A DNA stretch of 14,481 nucleotides, taken from Flavobacteriales bacterium UBA1993 (lineage in GTDB: Bacteria; Bacteroidota; Bacteroidia; Flavobacteriales_G; Salibacteraceae). A program made the position numbers and the translations under genes. The notes beneath the pieces are model-generated. The model made no database searches. It saw only the letters and a list, made by a program, of their open reading frames with translations, and was not told the origin of the DNA. The stretch lies in assembly GCA_002336485.1 (NCBI GenBank), contig DDCZ01000059.1, positions 1 to 14,481 of the forward strand. Direction: 5' to 3'. This document shows positions 6,572-12,765 of the stretch, piece by piece. Within the stretch, counting starts at the first letter, position 1; each line of letters starts with the position of its first letter.

Positions 6572-7207
6572 CTAGTTTATTTGGTACTCAAAGTTCACTT
6601 CGTCTTCGTAGACATCGATTTGTCCTGTTTCTTGTGATGACTGAACACCAGATATACGGGTCAACTCATATTCAATAGTTTGGTTTCCATATACCGGGCA
6701 TGTAAACGTTGTATCGACAATTCCGCCAAACACATAATTACTTTCCGAGCAGCATGTTCCGCAGTTTTCTGAGTGCGGCATCATTTTAAAAAGGACGGTT
6801 ATCCCACTTTGACTCGAGTAAAAATGAAACTTGATCTTACTGTCGCGATAGACCAATACTGAGTGCTCATTCGATTCACTCGCAAGCCATTCGTTTCGAT
6901 TGAGCGTATCAAACACATTAAAAAACGCATCTCCTTCCACCCTAACCCTATACTCCACCACCTTCTCAGCTCGAAACTCTACGTTATAGTTTCCTAGTTC
7001 ATCGGTTTCAGTTTCAGTTATGTTGGAAAAAGAGTTTGAGTAGGCTCCATTTTCCAATTTGGAGAAATCGATGTAAACTTTTGCATTCGAAACCGCCAGT
7101 CCCGTATTACCATCTGAAACATTGCCGGTTACTTCATACTCGCTGTCAGGTTTGCAACCTTGAAAGATCAGAAATAAAGCTGCAAAGGGTAAAAGGCACA
7201 TTTTCAT
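6572..7207 (-). CDS. Putative lipoprotein with carboxypeptidase-regulatory-like N-terminal domain
   Basis: A 211-residue protein of unknown function. The N-terminus MKMCLLPFAALFLIFQGC has a hydrophobic core and a possible lipidation cysteine at C18. The lipobox (FQGC) is imperfect but within the loose Bacteroidota range. Residues 24-93 (YEVTGNVSDGNTGLAVSNAK, then TDELGNYNVEF and VEYRVRVEGD) resemble the small beta-sandwich of carboxypeptidase-regulatory-like domains. The C-terminal half is unrecognised and has four cysteines (C149, C152, C153, C170), the first three in NCGTCC. It is likely an outer-membrane or periplasmic lipoprotein. It is divergent from the next lipoprotein gene (64 bp between starts) and convergent with the MORN gene. 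Confidence 0.72.
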   Translation of the reverse strand: MKMCLLPFAALFLIFQGCKPDSEYEVTGNVSDGNTGLAVSNAKVYIDFSKLENGAYSNSFSNITETETDELGNYNVEFRAEKVVEYRVRVEGDAFFNVFDTLNRNEWLASESNEHSVLVYRDSKIKFHFYSSQSGITVLFKMMPHSENCGTCCSESNYVFGGIVDTTFTCPVYGNQTIEYELTRISGVQSSQETGQIDVYEDEVNFEYQIN

Positions 7208-7271
7208 ATTCTACACGTAAAAGGTATGAAAGTAAAAACTAGATAGAGCTAAATCCTTCTATTTTAGCCGA

Positions 7272-7994
7272 ATGATTCGAAATTGGAAATTTACGTTCGC
7301 ATTTTGCCTGTTAGCAGCGTTCATTACGGGGTGTTCTGGTGAAAAGGGAAATGATGAAACTGGGACCGATGGTGCTGAGGATGAGACCACTGTAGGAACG
7401 CCTTTTACAAGAATGGTTGTTCATGATACATGCCTCTTTATTGCGCACACCATTAAAGACTATGACGTATGGAAGGCCTCTTTTGACCTTGCTCAACCAG
7501 TAAGAGAAAAACACGGCATTAAGGCATTGAATGTTTATCGAGAGAAAAATGACAGCTCACTGGCCTTGGTTTATACGGAAGTGCAACATTTAAAAAAGGC
7601 AAAAGACTACATCACTTCCCCAAATCTTCAGTCATCGATGAGTAATGCTGGCGTTGTTGGAGCAATGGATTTATATTGGATGTCAAACAAGCTTCAGTAT
7701 ACTGAAGAGGTTTCGGATTCGATCATGATGTTCATGAGTTTTAAGGTGATCAATTACGATCGATGGGAAAACGCATTTCTGCAAGATTATAAAGACGAAC
7801 CTAACCGCGATTTTCAAGTTGCGAATGTGATGCGCGGAGTAGAAGATGATGGACAAGTGTCTATGATTTTCGCAGTGAACGATCCAGATTATGTTAAGAA
7901 GATGGAGAAGGATAATGTCTTCCGAGCGAAAATGCTTGCTGCTGGCGTGATTAGCTACCCTGTGACGTACAAATTGGTGTCCATGCCTATTTGA
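7272..7994 (+). CDS. Lipoprotein with two tandem ferredoxin-like alpha/beta-barrel domains
   Basis: A 240-residue putative lipoprotein. The signal peptide ends in a good lipobox, FITGC, with lipidated C21, followed by an acidic, disordered linker (about 22-42). Two units of about 80 residues follow. The first (about 56-137) has HTIKDYDVWKASFD, REKHGIKALNVYR, then a helix and MSNAGVVGAMDLYWM. The second (about 152-238) has MSFKVINYDRWENAF, RDFQVANVMRGVEDDGQVSM, FRAKMLAAGVISYPVTYKLV. The units align with each other (DYDxW / NYDRW; SNAGVVG / LAAGVIS) and resemble dimeric alpha/beta-barrel (antibiotic-biosynthesis-monooxygenase-like) domains. No catalytic residues can be assigned, so the function is unknown. 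The start is the only ATG that gives the signal peptide. It stands alone, divergent from the gene at 7207. Confidence 0.75.
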   Translation: MIRNWKFTFAFCLLAAFITGCSGEKGNDETGTDGAEDETTVGTPFTRMVVHDTCLFIAHTIKDYDVWKASFDLAQPVREKHGIKALNVYREKNDSSLALVYTEVQHLKKAKDYITSPNLQSSMSNAGVVGAMDLYWMSNKLQYTEEVSDSIMMFMSFKVINYDRWENAFLQDYKDEPNRDFQVANVMRGVEDDGQVSMIFAVNDPDYVKKMEKDNVFRAKMLAAGVISYPVTYKLVSMPI

Positions 7995-8072
7995 TAAGTT
8001 GTTCATGGTTTCTCAGGACATTGCATGTGATAAGTAACATCTAGTGTTTAATTTTCCATAAAATTTAAGGCC

Positions 8073-8408
8073 ATGCAAACCGATCGTTTGAAACTGATTA
8101 AGGATATGCTTGAAACGAATCCAGAAGATTCATTTCTCAAGTATGCAGCTGCCCTTGAATATGAGAAAGAAGGTGACCGAAAATCGGCCATAGCTCTTGT
8201 AGAAGACCTATTGGCAAAAGATGCTAATTACCTTGGCGGATATTACAAACTAGGAAAGCTCTATGAGCTGGAGGGTAAAGAAAAAGAAGCCATTAAGATT
8301 TATAGACAAGGTCTTGATGTTTCAAAGAAAAACTCAGATCTCAAGACTGAAGGGGAACTTTCGGAAGCACTTTTACTCCTTGGCGCAGACGACGAGGTCA
8401 GCTGGTAG
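8073..8408 (+). CDS. Small tetratricopeptide-repeat protein
   Basis: A 111-residue helical protein with no signal peptide, so probably cytoplasmic. Two TPR-like units can be seen: PEDSFLKYAAALEYEKEGDRKSAIALVEDLL (17-47), and a second from about 54 to 85 containing GYYKLGKLYELEGKEKEAIKIYRQGL. A last partial helix pair follows (ELSEALLLLG). It is a probable protein-protein interaction module of unknown partner; small TPR proteins of this form are common in Bacteroidota. The last 11 bases, including the TAG stop, overlap the 3' end of the opposing regulator gene. The 78-base gap before it shows no strong promoter box; TAATTTTC at 8049-8056 is a weak candidate. Confidence 0.82.
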   Translation: MQTDRLKLIKDMLETNPEDSFLKYAAALEYEKEGDRKSAIALVEDLLAKDANYLGGYYKLGKLYELEGKEKEAIKIYRQGLDVSKKNSDLKTEGELSEALLLLGADDEVSW

Positions 8409-9072
8409 TATTCTGGCTGAACAAGAACCTATTTGGGCTAATTAGATTTTCGCGTACAGCGTAGATTATTAAACCAGCCGTATTGTTTATCCCCAATTTC
8501 GCCATCATATTCTTTCGATGGGTCATAACTGTGTGAAAACTAATATGAATCTTTTCACCAATTTGCTTGGTAGTCAATCCTTGAGCCACAAGCTGAAGAA
8601 TTTCTAATTCTCGCTCGGAAATCACAACTGGGTCGCATCCGTGCTTGGTTGCATCGCCAAAATCATCGTTTAGCTGATCCAGCACCTTACCGCAAAAGAA
8701 CTTCTCTCCCTTTGCAGCGCTAATTACACTGTCGATAATTTCACCTTGGTCACAATCACTCATCAAGTGACCATTCAGTCCAGATTCGAGTAGTTTACGA
8801 ATGATGGTTACTTCGCAATCATGTGTCATGCCAATGACCTTTAGACCAGGAATGAGTCGCATTGCCTGAACGACATCAGATTCATGAAATCCTTCTGAAC
8901 CATAATTGATCAGAAGCACTTGCGGACTCGAATCCATCAACTCGCTTTTCAATTGATCAGATTTAGCCGTAATTCCAACGAGATCGATATTTCCCTCGGC
9001 ACCAAAAACAGACTTCAGTCCTTCACGAACGACGAAATTGGACTCTGCTATGTGCAATCGAATTGGGATCAT
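8398..9072 (-). CDS. LuxR/NarL-family regulator with degenerate receiver domain
   Basis: A 224-residue two-domain transcription regulator. Residues 4-120 have the order and spacing of a response-regulator receiver (IRLHIAESNFVVREGL, then PQVLLINYGSEGF, VIGMTH, ESGLNGHLMSD). The usual acidic pair is E10-S11, the phospho-acceptor Asp is N56 and the conserved Lys is S105; only T83 is kept. Residues 152-210 are a standard LuxR-type helix-turn-helix (SERELEILQLVAQGLTTKQI, ISFHTVMTHRKNMMAKLGI). It should therefore bind DNA but is unlikely to be switched by ordinary aspartate phosphorylation. No sensor kinase gene lies nearby. It begins 44 bases downstream of rnz on the same strand, with a weak promoter-like box and a short palindrome between, so it may be read from the rnz operon or from its own promoter. 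Its 3' end overlaps the TPR gene. Confidence 0.88.
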   Translation of the reverse strand: MIPIRLHIAESNFVVREGLKSVFGAEGNIDLVGITAKSDQLKSELMDSSPQVLLINYGSEGFHESDVVQAMRLIPGLKVIGMTHDCEVTIIRKLLESGLNGHLMSDCDQGEIIDSVISAAKGEKFFCGKVLDQLNDDFGDATKHGCDPVVISERELEILQLVAQGLTTKQIGEKIHISFHTVMTHRKNMMAKLGINNTAGLIIYAVRENLISPNRFLFSQNTTS

Positions 9073-9079
9073 TATGTCG

Positions 9080-9087
9080 CGAATTTA
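9080..9087 (-). promoter_or_regulatory. Weak -7 box (TAAATTCG) upstream of the regulator gene
   Basis: On the minus strand TAAATTCG differs by one base from TAnnTTTG and lies only seven bases before the ATG at 9072, which would give a nearly leaderless mRNA. No -33 TTG is visible at the right distance. An 11-base palindrome, AGAATCATTCT (9091-9101), lies just upstream and could be an operator. Confidence 0.22.
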
Positions 9088-9116
9088 TTAAGAATCATTC
9101 TAAATAAGTGTGCTAT

Positions 9117-10046
9117 TCAGTTTATTATTATTTCGTTTCCCTCGTCAGCCAGCACCGTATTGGGAAATACATCCTGGGCTTCCTTTAGCATATCATCTAA
9201 GTTGGTGTATCGTGCGCTGAAATGACCAATGATCAATTGCCCTACTCCAGCGCTTTTAGCGATTGTGGCTGCCTGTGACGACGTTGAATGAAAAGTAGTC
9301 TTGGCTCGATCAGCATCTGCATTCATAAACGTTGATTCATGGTATAGTAGATTCACACCTCGTACCGTTTCTATGGTAGATTCCAGTGGTCTGGTATCTG
9401 TACAATATGCATAAGACTTTGGTTCGGGCGGATCTAAGGTTAAGTCGGTATTTGGGATCACAGTGCCATCATTCAAGGTGAATGAAGCTCCCGCTTTTAT
9501 TTTCGGGATTTCTGCTAGTGGAATTTCGAATTGACTCGCGAACTGTGCGTTAAATGCACGTGGTTTAACCACCTGACGAAATAAGAACCCTGTGCAAGGA
9601 ATTCGATGTTTCAGTTTAAATCCACTGACAACAATACGCTCGTCTTCAAATAAATGCTTCGTCTCACCCCCTACTTTATCTGTGAATATATATGTGATTG
9701 GAAACTGAAGTCGTCCCCCGCCAGCGTTCATCTGCAACTCAATAATTGGTTTCAAATCCGAAGGACAAACAATTCCTATTTCACCCTTTCGCCCTAACAG
9801 GTTCATTGAGTTTAGCAGTCCCAATAAACCAAAATAATGATCGCCATGCAGGTGTGATATGAATACAGCTTTGATCCGTTGGATTTTCACATGGAACCTT
9901 CTGAGCTGCAGCTGCGTTCCCTCACCGCAATCAATCAGGTAATGTTGCTGATCAACAGTGAGAAGCTGAGAAGATGGGTTTCTGTTATTCGCAGGAAGTG
10001 CCGCACTGGAGCCTAAGATTGTAAGTTTAAAATCTTGGCTGCTCAA
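9117..10046 (-). CDS. rnz: Ribonuclease Z (tRNA 3' endonuclease)
   Basis: A 309-residue zinc-dependent endonuclease of the metallo-beta-lactamase fold that cuts precursor tRNAs after the discriminator base to remove the 3' trailer. LTILGSSAALPANNRNPSSQ (8-27) is the usual start of the fold, and DCGEGTQLQLRR (39-50) is the family motif. The metal site is HLHGDH (65-70). Further ligands and family blocks are KHRIPCTGFLF, YCTDTRP, YHESTF, TFHSTSSQAATIAK and IGHFSARY. Length is that of the short bacterial RNase Z. The exosite arm is represented by the segment around residues 155-200. It starts six bases after the stop of the T9SS protein gene, so the two are cotranscribed. CCA is not encoded near any visible tRNA here, so its work connects with the CCA enzyme gene on the other strand. 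Confidence 0.96.
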   Translation of the reverse strand: MSSQDFKLTILGSSAALPANNRNPSSQLLTVDQQHYLIDCGEGTQLQLRRFHVKIQRIKAVFISHLHGDHYFGLLGLLNSMNLLGRKGEIGIVCPSDLKPIIELQMNAGGGRLQFPITYIFTDKVGGETKHLFEDERIVVSGFKLKHRIPCTGFLFRQVVKPRAFNAQFASQFEIPLAEIPKIKAGASFTLNDGTVIPNTDLTLDPPEPKSYAYCTDTRPLESTIETVRGVNLLYHESTFMNADADRAKTTFHSTSSQAATIAKSAGVGQLIIGHFSARYTNLDDMLKEAQDVFPNTVLADEGNEIIIN

Positions 10047-10052
10047 TGATGA

Positions 10053-10778
10053 TTACTGTAAAATGAAGCGAACGGTATTTGAAAACTCACCTTGATTGAG
10101 CGAAGCGAAATACATTCCACTCTCAAGTCCAAATCGTGCAAGCTCAATACTATTATCTCCTCTATTCGCATCTAAAGACACCTCTGAAACCTTCGCTCCG
10201 AGTAATGAGAAAATCTCAATCGTTGCTGTTCCGGATGCTGGAACTTCAAATTTCAGGTAGGAGAATTGATTTGCTGGATTTTGAGTAGTTCTAAACTCTA
10301 GTTCAGAGTCATTAAAGCTATGCACACCAGCTGTTGCTCCGCCTTCAATCGTGATTGAGTAATCGGTAATCTTGTCCGAAATCGTGGTGATGTTTGTATG
10401 GAGATCAAACTTGACATCAAGGTCATTGTCTCCAATATCTGCTGAGTCAGTAGGGATTCCAGAAAGTTGAATACATGCAAACGAGCCTCCTGGGAATATA
10501 CAACTTGGTGGATTGCATGTGTATCCGATTCCAACGGGTAATCCTTCAACATCGGTGATACCAATGCTATCTATTTGGGCCGTGACAACGATTGTTGTTT
10601 CAGCAGGAATATTAAAGTGAATAACAGCGTCATAGTTGATCCCAATCGTTCCATTAGGTAATCCTTCAGAAGCTGTTGGCGAGTACAACTCAGTAACCGT
10701 TGAGTCAGGTATACATTGGGCATAAATGCTCGAACTTGCCAAAAGGGCAATGAACAGTGCAGGTAAGGTTTTCTTCAT
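10053..10778 (-). CDS. Secreted protein with type IX secretion sorting domain
   Basis: A 241-residue exported protein of unknown function. MKKTLPALFIALLASSSIYA (1-20) is a signal peptide with probable cleavage before Q21. The middle (about 35-145) is a beta-rich domain with a cysteine cluster, YTCNPPSCIFPGGSFAC (C88, C93, C102), then IQLSGIPTDSADIGDNDLDV. This looks like an Ig/cadherin-like module seen repeatedly in flavobacterial T9SS cargo. Residues 164-240 are a T9SS type A sorting domain: NPANQFSYLKFEVP, TATIEIFSLLGAKV, GMYFASLNQG and the ending FSNTVRFILQ. It should be moved by T9SS to the cell surface or medium. It follows the STAS gene by 9 bp and precedes rnz by 6 bp. It is the only secreted protein in an otherwise cytoplasmic gene run. 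Confidence 0.85.
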   Translation of the reverse strand: MKKTLPALFIALLASSSIYAQCIPDSTVTELYSPTASEGLPNGTIGINYDAVIHFNIPAETTIVVTAQIDSIGITDVEGLPVGIGYTCNPPSCIFPGGSFACIQLSGIPTDSADIGDNDLDVKFDLHTNITTISDKITDYSITIEGGATAGVHSFNDSELEFRTTQNPANQFSYLKFEVPASGTATIEIFSLLGAKVSEVSLDANRGDNSIELARFGLESGMYFASLNQGEFSNTVRFILQ

Positions 10779-10787
10779 CTAATTCTC

Positions 10788-11159
10788 TTAATCGTTCTGC
10801 GTTTCTCTGCTTACTTCATCCATCATCACAAAATCTTGAGCTTCTTGAAACGTTGGTGTAATATTTAAAACCGTATTTAACTGTGATATATTGACGAGTT
10901 TCATCACCATATCGGTTAGTTCACAGATCACAAAAGTTCCATTCGCATTCTTGCACAAACGGTTTCCCACCAAAATCGCACTCAATCCAGAAGAGTCACA
11001 GTACCGAGCAGAATCCATTTTTAAAATGATGTTCTTCTCACCTTGATTGTTTAATTCCACAAAATGAGCTTTCAATTCTGGGGAAATAACGCCTCCTAGC
11101 TTTTCAATCTCAATATTGACAAGGGTAAACCGATCATGTTTTGTGGTTGTGAAATTCAT
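10788..11159 (-). CDS. STAS-domain protein, anti-anti-sigma factor type
   Basis: A 123-residue single-domain STAS protein resembling SpoIIAA and RsbV. FTLVNIEIEKLGGVISPELK (11-30) contains the first strand and loop. NIILKMDSARYCDSSGLSAI (43-62) contains the phosphorylation motif, with S56 right after the Asp as in RsbV and SpoIIAA. ANGTFVICELTDMVMKLV and ISQLNTVLNI are the C-terminal STAS part. Family members bind and neutralise an anti-sigma kinase when unphosphorylated. No kinase or sigma gene is in the window, so the partner is unknown, and a role in other regulation is possible. A perfect TAnnTTTG box 23 bases before its ATG suggests it leads a STAS - T9SS protein - rnz operon. The ATG is supported by the STAS start and by normal length. 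Confidence 0.9.
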   Translation of the reverse strand: MNFTTTKHDRFTLVNIEIEKLGGVISPELKAHFVELNNQGEKNIILKMDSARYCDSSGLSAILVGNRLCKNANGTFVICELTDMVMKLVNISQLNTVLNITPTFQEAQDFVMMDEVSRETQND

Positions 11160-11182
11160 TTTGGTTGGTTTTTAACGCCTAG

Positions 11183-11190
11183 CAAAAATA
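11183..11190 (-). promoter_or_regulatory. Candidate -7 box (TATTTTTG) for the STAS-T9SS-rnz operon
   Basis: On the minus strand TATTTTTG is a full match to TAnnTTTG. It lies between the pyrB stop and the STAS start, with 23 bases to the ATG, so the expected leader is about 17 bases. The -33 position (GAA) falls inside the end of pyrB and is not a TTG. It would allow expression independent of pyrB. Confidence 0.48.
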
Positions 11191-11196
11191 GCTAAA

Positions 11197-12135
11197 TCAG
11201 TTTGCCGAATTCGCTTGTCCTGCTAAAAGGTAAAGTATTGCCATTCGGACGGCAACGCCGTTCTCAACTTGATCGAGAATTATGCTGTATTCGCTATCCG
11301 CTATGTCGCTTGTAATTTCCACTCCACGGTTAATAGGCCCGGGATGCATGACAATGATGTCTTCCTTTCCAACTTCATCGAGCAATTGCCTGCTTAAACC
11401 ATATTGCATGGTGTATTCGCGCAGCGACGGGAAATACTGAATGTCTTGTCTTTCCATTTGGATGCGAAGCATATTCACGACATCGCACCATTCTAAAGCC
11501 TGTCTAAAATTCAAAAAGGCCTTAACTCCTAAGGCCTCTATGTGTTTTGGAATCAGTGTTGATGGTCCGCAAACGGCCACTTCAGCTCCCAGCTTTTGCA
11601 GACAAAAGATATTTGAGAGTGCGACGCGACTGTGTAGGATGTCTCCTGCGATCAACACCTTTTTTCCTGTAAGATCGCCCAACCGTTCTCGAAGCGAAAA
11701 AGCATCTAGGAGCGCTTGTGTTGGGTGTTCGTGTGCACCATCTCCTGCGTTAATAATACTACAGTCCACTCTTTCAGAGAGAAACATAGCAGCTCCCGGG
11801 TTTGGGTGTCGCATGACAACCATATCGACTTTCATGGCTAATATGTTGTTCACTGTATCAACCAGCGATTCGCCCTTCTTGACGGACGATGATCCTGCCG
11901 AAAAATTAATTACGTCTGCAGAGAGTCGTTTTTCGGCGAGTTCAAAAGACAGTTTTGTTCGGGTCGAGTTTTCAAAAAATATGTTCGCAATGGTGATGTC
12001 TCGCAGCGAAGGAACTTTCTTAATGGGTCTATTGATGACTGCTTTGAAGTTGTCGGCAGTCGAAAAAATGAGATCGATATCCTCTCTGGATATGTTCTTG
12101 ATTCCGAGTAAATGCTTGCTACTTAACTTCGTCAT
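11197..12135 (-). CDS. pyrB: Aspartate carbamoyltransferase catalytic subunit (PyrB)
   Basis: A 312-residue cytoplasmic enzyme that joins carbamoyl phosphate and L-aspartate to give N-carbamoyl-aspartate, the committed step of pyrimidine synthesis. The carbamoyl phosphate loop FFENSTRTKLSFE (53-65, STRT at 57-60) is intact. SSSVKKGES supplies the mobile loop lysine. MRHPNPGAA, GDGAHEHPTQALLDAF and, near the end, VMHPGPINRGVEI are the other active-site blocks. Length is normal for the catalytic chain, and no regulatory pyrI gene is adjacent, as is common outside Gammaproteobacteria. The ATG at 12135 lies inside the end of pyrR (17-bp overlap), so translation of the two is coupled. The STAS gene follows after 37 bp with its own promoter-like box. 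Confidence 0.96.
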   Translation of the reverse strand: MTKLSSKHLLGIKNISREDIDLIFSTADNFKAVINRPIKKVPSLRDITIANIFFENSTRTKLSFELAEKRLSADVINFSAGSSSVKKGESLVDTVNNILAMKVDMVVMRHPNPGAAMFLSERVDCSIINAGDGAHEHPTQALLDAFSLRERLGDLTGKKVLIAGDILHSRVALSNIFCLQKLGAEVAVCGPSTLIPKHIEALGVKAFLNFRQALEWCDVVNMLRIQMERQDIQYFPSLREYTMQYGLSRQLLDEVGKEDIIVMHPGPINRGVEITSDIADSEYSIILDQVENGVAVRMAILYLLAGQANSAN

Positions 12136-12679
12136 GTTTTGTTGAGCTAAAAAGGATGACCTCGTTATTTGTATCGTCTTCAGACCATTTCACCTTAACC
12201 GTTTCATCGGTTACAACATCCACCACCCTACCTGTATAGTCAGGTTGAACAGGAAGCTCTCTGCTAAATCGTCGATCGATTAGAGCCATGAGCTCCACGT
12301 TCGCCGGCCGGCCATAGTCCAGCATAGCGTCGAGGCCAGCTCGCACGGTACGTCCTGTATAAAGCACATCATCGATAAGGATTATGTGAATTCCCTCAAG
12401 GCTAAAATCGAGATTTGTGGAGGCTGGAACCAGCATTTCATCTCTGCGCCGGAAATCATCGCGGTGAAACGTGATATCGAGTTCACCGTAGCGAATGTCT
12501 TCGGTGCCATACATTGATTTTAATCTGGAAAGAATGCGTCGACCAAGGAATGTTCCCCGTGGCTGAAGCGCCACTAACGCCAACTCGCTGACATTGAGAT
12601 GTCTCTCAAATACTTGATAAGCCAAACGATCCAGCGTATGATTCAGTGATTCGTGGTTAAGCAGCGATCTAGATTCCAT
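12119..12679 (-). CDS. pyrR: PyrR, bifunctional pyr regulator / uracil phosphoribosyltransferase
   Basis: A 186-residue phosphoribosyltransferase-fold protein. In Bacillus PyrR binds UMP and pyr leader RNA to cause attenuation and also has uracil phosphoribosyltransferase activity. The PRPP-binding motif LIDDVLYTGRTVRAGLDA is at 101-118. LVALQPRGTFLGRRI (35-49), DITFHRDDFRRRD (68-80) and ALIDRRFSRELP (132-143) are the other family blocks. The frame could start at an upstream ATG (12691), but that codon lies inside a perfect promoter-type box, so I chose the ATG at 12679; it leaves a very short leader. It follows rpsA on the same strand but is separated by a strong intrinsic terminator. It overlaps pyrB by 17 bp, leaving no room for an attenuator between the two, so RNA-binding control in this organism is not shown by the sequence. 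Confidence 0.92.
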   Translation of the reverse strand: MESRSLLNHESLNHTLDRLAYQVFERHLNVSELALVALQPRGTFLGRRILSRLKSMYGTEDIRYGELDITFHRDDFRRRDEMLVPASTNLDFSLEGIHIILIDDVLYTGRTVRAGLDAMLDYGRPANVELMALIDRRFSRELPVQPDYTGRVVDVVTDETVKVKWSEDDTNNEVILFSSTKHDEVK

Positions 12680-12688
12680 TGAGTGGTG

Positions 12689-12696
12689 CAAATATA
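12689..12696 (-). promoter_or_regulatory. Candidate -7 box (TATATTTG) for pyrR-pyrB
   Basis: On the minus strand TATATTTG is a full match to TAnnTTTG, nine bases before the chosen pyrR ATG (12679) and just downstream of the rpsA terminator. The -33 position falls in the terminator's T-run, so no clear TTG is seen. A start site about seven bases past the box would give a leader of only a few bases. Confidence 0.52.
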
Positions 12697-12710
12697 CTTC
12701 TCATAAGGGC

Positions 12711-12743
12711 AAAAAAAATCCCCTTCCAAAAGGAAGAGGATTT
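12711..12743 (-). terminator. Intrinsic terminator of rpsA
   Basis: Read on the minus strand, the RNA forms a 12-bp stem (arms 12743-12732 and 12727-12716) with a UUUU loop and one G-U pair, running into a tract of eight U (12718-12711). On the plus strand the same stem would have a C-A mismatch, so it is oriented for rpsA, whose stop codon is 23 bases upstream. It separates rpsA from pyrR. Confidence 0.87.
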
Positions 12744-12765
12744 TGAATAAGATATATGAAGCGTA

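Noticed and set aside
7260..7267. TATTTTAG as a promoter box for the tandem-barrel lipoprotein
   Set aside because: It lies only four bases before the ATG and would place transcription start at or past the start codon, which the signal peptide requires.
11441..12145. 234-codon plus-strand frame
   Set aside because: It is exactly antisense to pyrB, whose active-site motifs are intact; its translation is serine-rich and unlike any family.
12689..12691. Upstream ATG of pyrR
   Set aside because: It falls inside the TATATTTG box, so it would not be in the transcript; the ATG at 12679 starts the family N-terminus.
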